This document shows positions 6,960-16,292 of a DNA stretch of 64,000 bases, one piece after another. The translations under genes were made by a program, and so were the position numbers. Source of the stretch: Lactococcus sp. dk101. Its GTDB lineage: Bacteria; Bacillota; Bacilli; Lactobacillales; Streptococcaceae. Position 1 is the first letter of the stretch. Each line of letters opens with the position of its first letter. The stretch covers positions 1 through 64,000 of the forward strand of contig NZ_WITI01000007.1 in assembly GCF_009601055.1 (NCBI RefSeq). The letters are read 5' to 3'. The notes beneath the pieces were generated by a model, which searched no databases, had not been told where the DNA came from, and saw only the letters and a list, made by a program, of their open reading frames with translations.

Positions 6960-7254
6960 TTTCAAATCCCTCCTCCAATTTATTTATCGTTTTGCGAAGT
7001 GCTGATTTTTCAATCACTTTTGTCTGACAGCTCTGATCTGCTGGCTCAAAATCACCCGCAAATTCTCGGTCAATCCACAGGAAAATCCAGTCGTTCATTT
7101 CTTCTATCATTTCAAGTGAATATGAAACCTCCTTATCCCCTCCCATCTCAAAGCATTGCGTTGACGGGTTGTAGAAAAAGAGACTGTCGCCAATCGTGCG
7201 GTCGAAATATTCAAAGTCGTGTGTGTAAAAAGCGCAGAGGGATTGTTTGTTCAT
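6937..7254 (-). CDS. Unknown protein overlapping nrdG
   Basis: A 105-residue acidic, aromatic-rich protein without a family I recognise. It has no signal peptide or membrane segment. AGGAAAC precedes the ATG. Its stop lies inside nrdG (23-bp overlap), so it is probably translated with nrdG. It is the first of the genes separating nrdG from nrdD. Confidence 0.6.
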   Translation of the reverse strand: MNKQSLCAFYTHDFEYFDRTIGDSLFFYNPSTQCFEMGGDKEVSYSLEMIEEMNDWIFLWIDREFAGDFEPADQSCQTKVIEKSALRKTINKLEEGFENEQPKAK

Positions 7255-7263
7255 TTAAGTTTC

Positions 7264-8247
7264 CTATTTTAGATTTTTTGTTTGTTTATCAAAATCTGAG
7301 ATAATTTTTTGTGTTTTGTTAAACGCATCGTATTCTTGGCTGGCGGCTGATTTTGCCTCTTTCATTGACACTTTCCCATAACCATCCAAAACTTGATACT
7401 CCCTAAATGCTAAAAAATTATCAATGCTTTGAGCACAATCTTCCATTGTGAAATTCGTCCGCCGCTCAATTAAATCCTCGATATAATCCAGATAACTTGA
7501 CACGTTCCGTTCCAAACTCTTGATTTGCTTTTCATCCAGATAATTTTTAGCAATTCCGGTATCACTCTTTAAAATTCGCCCATCCGGAGAATTTTTCCAA
7601 GTGGTCAATCCCATATTTGCATTTTTATGATTAGCGCGAGATTTGATAATTTCAGCTGCCGTTTCACCGGTAATCGCGTAGTGAAACTTGTTTTGAACTA
7701 AGGCGTAAAACCGCTTTGTTACATCGCTGTCTTTATCATAATCTGATGAAATTTCTGCAAAAATATCCGTCACTTTCTGCCAAACACGCCGCTCACTCGC
7801 ACGAATCGAACGAACGCGTTCCAGCAATTCTTGAAAATAATCTTGATTAAAAATTCGCTCGCCTTGCTTTAACCGCTCATCATCGAGCACAAAACCTTTA
7901 ATCATAAATTCTTTCAAGATTTTAGTTGCCCATTGACGAAAACGCGTCGCTTTTTGCGAGTTCACACGGTAGCCGACAGAAATGATCGCGTCAAGATTGT
8001 AAAATCCCGTCTTATATTTCTTTCCATCTGTGGCAGTATATTCCATTTTGGAATATACTGCCGACTCTTGCAATTCCTGACTTTCAAAGATATTTTTTAA
8101 ATGTTTTGCAATCGCTGGCTGCCCTACATCAAACAAGTCACTCATTGATCTTTGAGTCAGCCAAATCGTCTCATCTTTTATCAATGCATTGATTTCAGAT
8201 TCATTATCTATCTGATAAATTTGAAAATTTAAGTTTTCTTTTTCCAA
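7264..8247 (-). CDS. RhuM family protein
   Basis: A 327-residue member of the RhuM family. The diagnostic stretches are ETIWLTQRSMSDLFDVGQPAIAKHLKNIF (about 28-55), KTGFYNLDAIISVGYRVNS (about 78-96), RQWATKILKEFMIKGFVLDDERLK (about 104-127) and ANMGLTTWK. The N-terminal part looks like a winged-helix DNA binder. The molecular role is not established; such genes are scattered among bacteria and often sit near restriction and defence genes, as here. TTG is the likely start behind AGAGG. Its strand and spacing fit the nrd operon. Confidence 0.85.
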   Translation of the reverse strand: MEKENLNFQIYQIDNESEINALIKDETIWLTQRSMSDLFDVGQPAIAKHLKNIFESQELQESAVYSKMEYTATDGKKYKTGFYNLDAIISVGYRVNSQKATRFRQWATKILKEFMIKGFVLDDERLKQGERIFNQDYFQELLERVRSIRASERRVWQKVTDIFAEISSDYDKDSDVTKRFYALVQNKFHYAITGETAAEIIKSRANHKNANMGLTTWKNSPDGRILKSDTGIAKNYLDEKQIKSLERNVSSYLDYIEDLIERRTNFTMEDCAQSIDNFLAFREYQVLDGYGKVSMKEAKSAASQEYDAFNKTQKIISDFDKQTKNLK

Positions 8248-8371
8248 TAATATACCTCTATCTATTTATACGTAAAAAATTGAAATTGTAATCTACTTCA
8301 TCGCTAGCTCTCACAGTGTATGTATTCAATATTCTTTCAGAAGCGTATTATCTCATTCTAAATGTTTTTGT

Positions 8372-9787
8372 TTAATAAACCTCTATGTTATTGACCTGAA
8401 TAAATTCATCATTAAATTTTTCATTCAATACCTCATCTGCAATACCTAGTTCCCTCAACAGCAATACATAGAAATAAAGTTTTAATTTTTCCGTATAAAT
8501 TATTAAATCCCCGTCAAACTTTAAGTTTAAACTATTTTCTTTATCTCCGTGAACGACATTATCTCTGGTGTCTTTCATTATCTCCGAAAACTGTTCAATA
8601 AAGTCAGTAGCTTGGCCTGTGTAATCCCCATCTTTTATTTGAATGGATTTTTTCAACTCATTCGGTAATTGTCTGATTCCATAGATTATTTTCTTTTTTA
8701 AATCTGTAATCAGTTTCCCATTTGATGGGTAAGTAGAACCCTTATAATATGTTTCAAGCCCATTTGTTAAACTCGTCATTACATTTTCAACATATAAATT
8801 ATCATTCATTGTGGAGACAAAGGCTCTAGCAAGCTTTTGCAATTTCAAATTATTTACAAATCCTTCAAGTATTTTAGAAAACTCCAAGTCTCTCAAATGC
8901 AACTTTAACTCTCTGGCTTTCAAATCAGGGTTGTAAGCTTTATTTTTTCCTTGATTAATAAATAGATTTTCTCTTCTATCATCAGCCTTATTTGTTTCAG
9001 CATCAAGGCCTAAATAATCGTTTTGCAAAACATAATTAAAAAATATGTACTTTCTCATCAAAACAGAAAATAAATCTTTCAAAATATAAATCAACTCTTG
9101 AACTTTATCCCTACTCATTTTACTTTCAAACTCAAAAACCAAAAAATAAGTAAAAGAGATGCCTATTCTCTTTCTATCTAACAAGTCTGGACTTGTCGCT
9201 CCTGTAAAAACTTTTACTTTAATTTTTTTATCTTCCCAAATTATTTCATCATCAAGTAAATAATTTTTCTTCTGATAAGATACTGTGATTTCATCTTCTT
9301 TTTCTTCCCACCGACTTATCACTTTGAATCTCGGGGTATCAACAAAAATATCAAAATAATCAAAAGCTAACTGAATCTTTTTCACATCTTCATCTAATTC
9401 AAATTGGTTTACCATTCTAAAATTTGAAATTTGATACGTCGATGTACTGTTGCCTATGTCTCCAATAGCCGCATAATTGCTAGTACCTATAAGCTGAAAT
9501 TTATCCAAAACAGCTTTGAAGCCTCCATCGATAGATTTAATATATAAATGTTTCAAATCTTTGCTAGTTCTAACCGTATTACTCCAACCCACCTCTACGC
9601 CTGCATTTTCATTCTTTTTTAAAATTAAAGGAAGTTGTAATGTCGTTTTTTCGGCCGAATACTTAAAATAACCAATAATAGCGGTTCGCTGATCAAGCGT
9701 TGTTCCAAAATCAAATTCAGTTAATTCATCAGTTACATAAACTAGTGCCTCGAAAGAATCATTCATATTGTAGTCTGTATAACTCAT
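8372..9787 (-). CDS. ApeA-like HEPN protein, probable phage defence
   Basis: A 471-residue protein. The N-terminal half (about 1-200) is beta-rich and resembles the sensor domain of ApeA-type abortive-infection proteins. The C-terminal half is helical and carries Arg408-Asp-Asn-Val-Val-His413, the R-x4-H motif of HEPN ribonucleases, at the end of a helix as in that fold. Expected role: sense phage infection and cleave RNA. The ATG directly follows the stop of the upstream remnant and uses GGAGGGAG within it, so the two are coupled. The family call rests on motif and layout, not a search. Confidence 0.6.
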   Translation of the reverse strand: MSYTDYNMNDSFEALVYVTDELTEFDFGTTLDQRTAIIGYFKYSAEKTTLQLPLILKKNENAGVEVGWSNTVRTSKDLKHLYIKSIDGGFKAVLDKFQLIGTSNYAAIGDIGNSTSTYQISNFRMVNQFELDEDVKKIQLAFDYFDIFVDTPRFKVISRWEEKEDEITVSYQKKNYLLDDEIIWEDKKIKVKVFTGATSPDLLDRKRIGISFTYFLVFEFESKMSRDKVQELIYILKDLFSVLMRKYIFFNYVLQNDYLGLDAETNKADDRRENLFINQGKNKAYNPDLKARELKLHLRDLEFSKILEGFVNNLKLQKLARAFVSTMNDNLYVENVMTSLTNGLETYYKGSTYPSNGKLITDLKKKIIYGIRQLPNELKKSIQIKDGDYTGQATDFIEQFSEIMKDTRDNVVHGDKENSLNLKFDGDLIIYTEKLKLYFYVLLLRELGIADEVLNEKFNDEFIQVNNIEVY

Positions 9788-10117
9788 TCATTCTCCCTCC
9801 ACAATTCTAATTTCTTCCTCCGTCAATCCATACAACTCATAAACCAACGTATCAATCTCTCGATCCGTCGCCGTCAAGACCGCTGTCAGCTCTGACAAGT
9901 CCGCCTTGTAGCCGTCGAAATACTCTTCCCACTCGTCCTGTTCTTTCAGTGACAGCTTGACCTTCACCTTCTTCAGCTCCGCCAAAAATTCCTTGAAGGT
10001 CAAGGCGTCAAATTTCTCCAACTTATTGGAAAGCTTCACCAACTCAAAATTAGAAGTTAGGCTCTCCATATTTAATTTTACACGAACAAAATTATTATCC
10101 GTGATATGACAATTCAT
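9788..10117 (-). pseudogene. C-terminal remnant of a restriction-modification enzyme
   Basis: A 109-residue open frame whose last 40 residues (contain TATDREIDTLVYELYGLTEEE) look like the C-terminal tail of Eco57I-like combined restriction-methylation enzymes. No methyltransferase motif (NPPY) or nuclease motif is present and such enzymes usually exceed 900 residues, so this is a fragment. It begins inside the 3' end of the histidine phosphatase gene and ends directly before the ApeA-like gene. It may still be translated. Confidence 0.5.
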
Positions 10118-10676
10118 TTTCAAATTCCCAGCCTTGGTCCGTATATTTAAATGCCATCAAACTAGCCGCAGGTGTTGTCAAATTACCAAACCCCATTGCC
10201 ATCAGAATTTCTTGAATGACTCCTCCGTGGGTAACAATCAAAATATTAGTATGGGATATTTTTGCATGCTCTGTTAGTAAAAGCCAAGCATTATTTACTC
10301 TATTATGAAATTCATGAGGACTTTCTCCCATTGGATATGATTCATCCCAACTTAAAGTAGACCGATATAAACCTGGAAATTTATTGTCTGCTTCACTATT
10401 TAGCATTCCTGCTAATTTTCCGTTATTCATCTCTCTGAAATTGTCATCAAATTCAATTTTCAAATGAATCATTTGATGAATAATTTCAGCCGTTTCTTTA
10501 CTTCTCATTAAATCACTTGAAATAAATCGAGAAATCTCAAGTGATTTAGTATTTGATTTTATAAATTGAGCCAAGTTATTAACTTGTAAAATACCTTCAT
10601 CGGTTAGTCCAAACTGGCTCCATCCTCCACGAACATCTGTTCTATCTTGTCCATGTCTTACAAGATAAATATTCAT
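10095..10676 (-). CDS. Histidine phosphatase family protein
   Basis: A 193-residue protein of the phosphoglycerate-mutase-like superfamily. The phospho-acceptor motif is LVRHGQ at residues 5-10; it also shows SSDLMRSKETAEI and EMNNGKLAG, and the second histidine is in IVTHGGVI. Substrate cannot be read from sequence. AAGGTAAG precedes the ATG. It lies directly downstream of nrdD on the same strand. Confidence 0.85.
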   Translation of the reverse strand: MNIYLVRHGQDRTDVRGGWSQFGLTDEGILQVNNLAQFIKSNTKSLEISRFISSDLMRSKETAEIIHQMIHLKIEFDDNFREMNNGKLAGMLNSEADNKFPGLYRSTLSWDESYPMGESPHEFHNRVNNAWLLLTEHAKISHTNILIVTHGGVIQEILMAMGFGNLTTPAASLMAFKYTDQGWEFENELSYHG

Positions 10677-10714
10677 TTTATTCTTACCTTAGTTTATCAT
10701 TTTTATATTAGAGG

Positions 10715-12964
10715 TCACCCCACAAAATACCCACTCTTGGCCTCATCCACAGCCACTGAATCAATATTCTCGCCGTTGGTCAAATGTCCGACAACTCCTG
10801 CCATGTGCTTGACACGACTGGTGATTTCGGAGTGTCTTCCATGCACCATGGGGCGCGCCTGAGGGTTGCCGAGATAACCGCAGGTTCGTTTGACCACATC
10901 GCAGGTTTTAGGGTCTTGATTGCCACATTGAGGGCATTTGAAGCCTTTAGCGGTTGGCGCAAAGTCGCCCTCAAAGCCACAGGCATAGCAATGGTCAATC
11001 GGGGCATTGGTGCCGAGATAGCCGACACGGTCATAAGCATAGTCCCAGACTGCTTCTAAAGCCTTTGGATTTTGCTGAATCATCGGATATTCGCAATAAT
11101 GAATGAAACCTCCATTGGCATAGACAGGATAGTCCTTTTCAAAGTCAAGCTTCTCAAAAGGTGTCGGATTTTTACGAATGTCATAGTGGAAAGAGTTGGT
11201 ATAGTAATCTTTTTCTGTAATGTCAGGGATTGAGCCAAACTTTTCCTTGTCCATCCGGCAAAAACGGTCGGTCAGCGACTCAGACGGCGTGCTATATACT
11301 GAGAAATGATAACCTGATGCTTTTGACCACTTTTCACAGTCCTCATGCATCTTTTTGACAATCTCAAGCGTGAAAGCTTTGGCCTCGGGATTGCTTTCCC
11401 ATGTTGGCCCATAAAAAGTCGTTGCGACTTCGTAAAGCCCGATATAGCCTAGGCTTACAGTTGCACGTTCATTCTTGTAAAGTTCATCAACCGATTGATT
11501 TTCGCTCAAGCGTCCAAGCGCGCCATTCATAAATAAAATCGGTGCATTTTTGGGTTGTGCTTCTTTGGCACGTTCCACACGAAAAACAAGCGCGTCTTTG
11601 GCAATGCCAATTCGTTCGTTGAAAATGTCCCAGAATTTTGCTTTGTCGCCTACCGCTTCTAACGCAATCCGAGGCAGATTGACTGTGACAACACCCAGAT
11701 TATTTCGTCCCGCCGTGACTTCGTTGCCTTGGGCGTCTTTCCAGCCTTGTAAAAAGCTCCGGCAGCCCATGCTTGCTTTGAATGAGCCAGTTAATTCGAC
11801 AATCTTGTCATAGCTCAAAATATCTGGATACATGCGCTTGGTTGAACATTCCAGTGCCAGTTGTTTAATGTCATAATTGGCTGTGCCGATTTCGAGATTG
11901 AGTCCACGTTTCAAAGTAAAAATTAACTTAGGAAAAATGGCAGTCCTATGGTCTGAACCCAGTCCTTTAATGCGGACGTTCAAGATTGCCTTTTGAATTT
12001 CACGCGCATACCAATCCTGTCCCAAGCCAAAGCCAACTGTCACAAACGGCGTTTGTCCATTACTTGTAAACAAAGTATTGATTTCATATTCGAGCGATTG
12101 CATGGCATCATAAATATCTTTGACTGTCTTTTCTTTTGCATAATCAACGCGTTTTTCAGGTGCGTCAATCCATTTTTCAGCGTCTCTCATGTGCTTTTCA
12201 TAATTCAATTTGGCATAGGGTGCCAAAATCTCATCTGCACGGTCAAATGAGCAACCACCGTATTGAGAACTTGCCACATTGGCAATGATTTGGCTGGTTT
12301 GTGCTGTCGCTGTCTGAATGGATTTCGGACTGTCCACCTGTGCATTTCCAAGCTTAAAGCCATTTTCAAACATGTTCTTAAAGTCAATCAAGCAACAGTT
12401 GGCCATGGTCGTATAAGGGCTATAATCCAAGTCATGATAATGGATTTCGCCTTTTTGGTGGGCATTTGCGACATGAGGAGGCAAGATTTTGAGTCCTATA
12501 GCTTTGGATACGGCACCTGCGGTCAAATCACGCTGTGTATTAAAGACATTGCTGTCTTTATTTGCATTTTCGTTGACGACGGTACTGTCACGATTGATCA
12601 GTTTTTCAATCGTAAAATTGATGTCCGTTGCTTTTTTGCGGTCAAAATCACGTTTTGTCCGATAACGAACATATTCTTCGGCAAGTCCAATCTCATCTGC
12701 CTCTAATAATTCATGCTCAACAATATTTTGAATTTCATAGATTTTGACATTTTCATGGAAACGATTGAAGATTTCTGAAATGACCCGATCTGTCACGGCT
12801 TCAATGCGTTCTTCCTGTGTATCATTCCAACTGGTAATTTTGTCGGAAGCTTTTTTTAGCGCCTGAAAAATTTTATCCTCATCAAATTTTACCGAGCGTC
12901 CGTCACGTTTTATGACGTTCATCGTCCGCTCATCTAAATCCAAATTTGCTGTCCATAGTTTCAT
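10715..12964 (-). CDS. nrdD: Anaerobic ribonucleoside-triphosphate reductase
   Basis: A 749-residue class III ribonucleotide reductase making dNTPs without oxygen. An ATP-cone regulatory domain covers about 14-105 (VIKRDGRSVKFDEDKI). The C-terminal zinc site is CYAC ... CPQC, and the glycyl-radical site is in RTCGYLG (Gly about 696). GGAGG nine bases before the ATG supports the start. Two NrdR-like boxes lie upstream. The partner nrdG is 3.7 kb downstream instead of adjacent. Confidence 0.95.
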   Translation of the reverse strand: MKLWTANLDLDERTMNVIKRDGRSVKFDEDKIFQALKKASDKITSWNDTQEERIEAVTDRVISEIFNRFHENVKIYEIQNIVEHELLEADEIGLAEEYVRYRTKRDFDRKKATDINFTIEKLINRDSTVVNENANKDSNVFNTQRDLTAGAVSKAIGLKILPPHVANAHQKGEIHYHDLDYSPYTTMANCCLIDFKNMFENGFKLGNAQVDSPKSIQTATAQTSQIIANVASSQYGGCSFDRADEILAPYAKLNYEKHMRDAEKWIDAPEKRVDYAKEKTVKDIYDAMQSLEYEINTLFTSNGQTPFVTVGFGLGQDWYAREIQKAILNVRIKGLGSDHRTAIFPKLIFTLKRGLNLEIGTANYDIKQLALECSTKRMYPDILSYDKIVELTGSFKASMGCRSFLQGWKDAQGNEVTAGRNNLGVVTVNLPRIALEAVGDKAKFWDIFNERIGIAKDALVFRVERAKEAQPKNAPILFMNGALGRLSENQSVDELYKNERATVSLGYIGLYEVATTFYGPTWESNPEAKAFTLEIVKKMHEDCEKWSKASGYHFSVYSTPSESLTDRFCRMDKEKFGSIPDITEKDYYTNSFHYDIRKNPTPFEKLDFEKDYPVYANGGFIHYCEYPMIQQNPKALEAVWDYAYDRVGYLGTNAPIDHCYACGFEGDFAPTAKGFKCPQCGNQDPKTCDVVKRTCGYLGNPQARPMVHGRHSEITSRVKHMAGVVGHLTNGENIDSVAVDEAKSGYFVG

Positions 12965-13057
12965 TTTTCAGTTCCTCCAAAAAGTTTTTCGTTGTTACTT
13001 CTAAAATACTTGTGATTTTTTAATCAATCTTATTCTACCAAATTATTATCTTTTTGT

Positions 13058-13114
13058 ACACCATATCTAGTACATTTTTTTAAAATTTATTTATTTTAAC
13101 ACAAGATATAGTTT
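13058..13114. promoter_or_regulatory. Two NrdR-like boxes upstream of nrdD
   Basis: ACACCATATCTAGTAC at 13058-13073 and ACACAAGATATAGTTT at 13099-13114 match the NrdR palindrome ACACWATATATWGWGT at about 12 and 14 of 16 positions. Their starts are 41 bp apart, close to four helical turns, so tandem repressor binding on one face is plausible. Confidence 0.5.
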
Positions 13115-13159
13115 CCGTAAAAAATGTAAGATTCAAGTACAATTACCGTAAAAGGACTC

Positions 13160-13188
13160 AAAAAAACCGCTCAATAGCTTGAGCGGTT
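13160..13188 (-). terminator. Terminator of the P-type ATPase gene
   Basis: AACCGCTC-aatagctt-GAGCGGTT with a T-run on the minus strand, 32 bp past the stop codon. Confidence 0.8.
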
Positions 13189-13219
13189 CGTGTCATGAAA
13201 AAATATTATTTAATTTTCA

Positions 13220-15922
13220 TTACTTTTTTGCAACTAAACGTTGGATTGCTTTCACGATTTCAACAATGATGACAACTGAAACCGATGCGGCAAGCACCAT
13301 TGCCCATTGATAGAAATCAAGATGTGAAACATGGAAAATACTGTTGAGTCCTGGCACCATGATAACTGCGGCAAGCAAGACAAAGGAAACCAAGATTGAC
13401 AAGTTGAAAGTCTTAGATTTGAAGACACCAACTTTGAAAATCGATTGATGAAGTGATTTGACGTTGAATGCATGGAAGAGTTGGATTAAACCAAGTGTTG
13501 CAAAAGACATGGTCAAGGCATCTTGATGGATCATGTCATAATTTCCCGGATGTGCTGGGAATGCAATCGCTAAGCCATAAATTCCGAGCGTCAATGCAGC
13601 TTGAACTACACCTTGATAAACGGTTGATGACAAGACACCACCGCTAAAGAAGCTGGCATTTTTACCACGCGGTTTTTCTTGCATGGCTCCTGGTTCATTT
13701 GGCTCTACACCAAGCGCAATCGCTGGGAAAGTATCTGTTACCAGATTGATCCAGAGCAACTGAACAGGTAACATAACGTCCCAACCTGCTAAAGTAGCAA
13801 TGAAAATGGTCAAAACTTCGGCTGTATTTGCTGACAAAAGATATTGAATGGTTTTTTGAATATTGGCAAAGACTTTACGGCCTTCTTCAACGGCAACAAT
13901 TATGGTTGCGAAATTATCATCGGCAAGCACCATATCTGATGCACCTTTTGAAACTTCCGTTCCAGTAATTCCCATTCCGATACCAATATCTGCTTGTTTA
14001 AGGGCTGGTGCGTCATTGACACCATCCCCTGTCATCGCAACGACTTTGTTTTCATTTTGCCATGCTTTTACGATACGCACCTTATGTTCAGGCGATACAC
14101 GCGCATAAACAGAATATTGTTCCACTTGTTTTTGGAAATCATCATCAGAGAGTTCATTCAGTTGAGCACCTGTCAGGACGTGTCCTTCGCTATCGTCAGC
14201 ACTGATAATTCCCAAACGTTTGGCAATGGCTTCAGCAGTATCTTGATGGTCACCCGTAATCATGATTGGACGGATTCCTGCCTCTTTAGCAACACGTACT
14301 GCTTCGGCAGCTTCCGGACGTTCTGGGTCAATCATACCGACCAAACCAGCAAAAATTAAATCATTTTCTAAATCTTCACTGGTCAATTCATCAGGAATGA
14401 CATCAATATATTTATAAGCCATCATCAAGACTCGCAACGCTTCATGAGCCAACGCATGATTTTCAGCTAAAATATTTTCTTTATCTTCAATCGTCAATGG
14501 TGTGATTTCGTCATTGACTAATTTTTTTGATACCCGTTTGAGCAATTGATCTGGCGCACCTTTGACCGCAACGAAAAATTGACCATCAGCAAGTTGATGA
14601 ATGGTTGACATGAGCTTACGATCACTGTCAAATGGCAGTTCAGCCACACGTGGATTTTCTGTCAGCTCTGACGAAAGATTGAAGGCTTTATCTTGTCCAA
14701 ATTTGACCAAAGCGGTCTCTGTAGGGTCACCAATCAGCTCACCTTCTTGCGAAATTTTTGTATCATTGGCAAAGTTCATGACTCTTAGTGTCATGTCGTC
14801 AAGACTGATGTTTTCACTGGCATCAACAAGTTTACCGTTGGTCAAAAGTTTTTCAACCGTCATCTTGTTCATGGTCAATGTTCCTGTTTTATCAGAAGCA
14901 ATGATTTCGGTTGAACCCAGTGTTTCAACCGCTGGAAGTTTACGCACGATTGAGTTTCGTTTGGCAAGCACCTGTGTACCAATCGCAAGCACGATGGTTA
15001 CAATCGCAGGTAATCCTTCTGGTATGGCAGCAACGGCAAGCGCAACAGAGGTCATCAAGCCTTGCAAAACACCCTCTTGTGTGATGGTATCAAGGCGTAA
15101 GATATGAACTAAGAAAGTGATTAAGGCAATCCCCAAAATAGCCCATGTCAGAACTTTAGACAGACGATTTAAATTGCGTTTCAAAGGCGTTTCTGTTTCA
15201 TCAGCCAGTTCAATCATTTTCGCAATTTTACCGACCTCGGTGTACATTCCCGTAGCAACGACAATCCCTGTTCCGCGACCATAAGTTACGTTGGCATTCT
15301 GATAGGCCATGTTAATTCGGTCACCAATTCCGCTGTCAGCACTGACAAGATTGCGCGCGTCTTTTTCAACAGGAACAGATTCTCCTGTCAAGGCTGCTTC
15401 TTCGATTTTCAAGCTGGCAGACTCAATAAGGCGCATATCAGCTGGGACAACATCGCCCGCTTCAAGCAAGACAATATCGCCTGGCACAAGTTCTTTACTA
15501 TCAATCTCAAGCACGTGACCATCACGTTTTACGCGAGCTGCTGGCGAACTCATGTCTTTCAAGGCTTCAATCGCTGCTTCAGCTTTTCCTTCTTGGTAAA
15601 CACCAAAAATCGCATTGATGACAACAACAGCCATGATGATAATCGCATCTGAAATATCATGACCACCACTTGTCACTACTGACAAAATCGCCGCGATAAT
15701 CAAAATGATAATCATTAAGTCTTTAAATTGTTCAGCAAACTTGACCAGAAGTGATTTCTTTTTGCCCGCTGACAATTCATTTCTGCCGTAATCTGACAAG
15801 CGTTTTTGTGCTTGTTCACTTGACAAGCCATCGTCAGTACTGACGAATTCATCATAGATGTCTGGCATTGGCATCTGATGAAAAGCTTTGATGTTTTGAG
15901 TTTTCTTCTGTTCTTCTGGCAA
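13220..15922 (-). CDS. yoaB: P-type Ca/Mn-transporting ATPase
   Basis: A 900-residue P2-type ATPase. It shows the PEGLPAIVTIVLAIG ion-binding helix, the phosphorylation site DKTGTLT, the nucleotide-domain KGAPD, and TGDGVNDAPALKQADIGI. The architecture is that of SERCA/PMR1-like calcium pumps, which can also export manganese. A TTG start is chosen because GGAGG lies seven bases before it. The manganese-sensing leader upstream (15973-16087) and known behaviour of lactococcal yoaB point to manganese detoxification. Confidence 0.9.
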   Translation of the reverse strand: MPEEQKKTQNIKAFHQMPMPDIYDEFVSTDDGLSSEQAQKRLSDYGRNELSAGKKKSLLVKFAEQFKDLMIIILIIAAILSVVTSGGHDISDAIIIMAVVVINAIFGVYQEGKAEAAIEALKDMSSPAARVKRDGHVLEIDSKELVPGDIVLLEAGDVVPADMRLIESASLKIEEAALTGESVPVEKDARNLVSADSGIGDRINMAYQNANVTYGRGTGIVVATGMYTEVGKIAKMIELADETETPLKRNLNRLSKVLTWAILGIALITFLVHILRLDTITQEGVLQGLMTSVALAVAAIPEGLPAIVTIVLAIGTQVLAKRNSIVRKLPAVETLGSTEIIASDKTGTLTMNKMTVEKLLTNGKLVDASENISLDDMTLRVMNFANDTKISQEGELIGDPTETALVKFGQDKAFNLSSELTENPRVAELPFDSDRKLMSTIHQLADGQFFVAVKGAPDQLLKRVSKKLVNDEITPLTIEDKENILAENHALAHEALRVLMMAYKYIDVIPDELTSEDLENDLIFAGLVGMIDPERPEAAEAVRVAKEAGIRPIMITGDHQDTAEAIAKRLGIISADDSEGHVLTGAQLNELSDDDFQKQVEQYSVYARVSPEHKVRIVKAWQNENKVVAMTGDGVNDAPALKQADIGIGMGITGTEVSKGASDMVLADDNFATIIVAVEEGRKVFANIQKTIQYLLSANTAEVLTIFIATLAGWDVMLPVQLLWINLVTDTFPAIALGVEPNEPGAMQEKPRGKNASFFSGGVLSSTVYQGVVQAALTLGIYGLAIAFPAHPGNYDMIHQDALTMSFATLGLIQLFHAFNVKSLHQSIFKVGVFKSKTFNLSILVSFVLLAAVIMVPGLNSIFHVSHLDFYQWAMVLAASVSVVIIVEIVKAIQRLVAKK

Positions 15923-15972
15923 AATGGTTCCTCCAATAATCAACCTAGATATAAATAAGCAGTCATTATGCT

Positions 15973-16087
15973 AAAAAAAGAGACCCGTAGCACAATGCCA
16001 CAAGTCTCGCTGTTTAATACGATACCGAGCTTACGCTGTATTGACGGTATCATAAGAAGCTTACTTGCTTCCCGCTACTCCCTTGAG
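15973..16087 (-). ncRNA. yybP-ykoY manganese riboswitch with terminator
   Basis: On the minus strand the leader opens with CTCAAGGGAGTAGC, has a GTCAATACAGCG segment and ACAGCGAGACTT, then a terminator hairpin GAGACTTGTGGCA ... TGCTACGGGTCTC followed by seven T at 15973-15979. This order of conserved blocks is that of the yybP-ykoY class, for which lactococcal yoaB is a known example. Manganese binding should prevent termination and turn on export. Confidence 0.85.
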
Positions 16088-16094
16088 TGTTTTA

Positions 16095-16130
16095 ATTATA
16101 TCAAATTTTAATAAAAAATCAAACCAAAAT
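16095..16130 (-). promoter_or_regulatory. Promoter of the riboswitch-yoaB transcript
   Basis: Extended -10 TGATATAAT (hexamer 16095-16100) with TTGATT about 16 bases upstream, placing the transcript start just before the riboswitch. Confidence 0.65.
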
Positions 16131-16292
16131 ATGTTTAGCGTTCAATATAAATATTAGTCTATAAATAGTAATATTATGCTAAATTATAAATAATTTAAAA
16201 TTAAATTGAAATTGTTGTCTTATCTATGTTAGAATATGTTTATCTATCAAATAAAATTCAGAGTGAGTAGTTTCAGTCAGAAAGGACACGGC

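Noticed and set aside
10784-12706. Open frames opposite nrdD
   Set aside because: They have no ribosome sites or known motifs and mirror the coding strand of a conserved enzyme.
13863-15518. Several open frames opposite the P-type ATPase gene
   Set aside because: They are antisense shadows of a long conserved gene, without ribosome sites.
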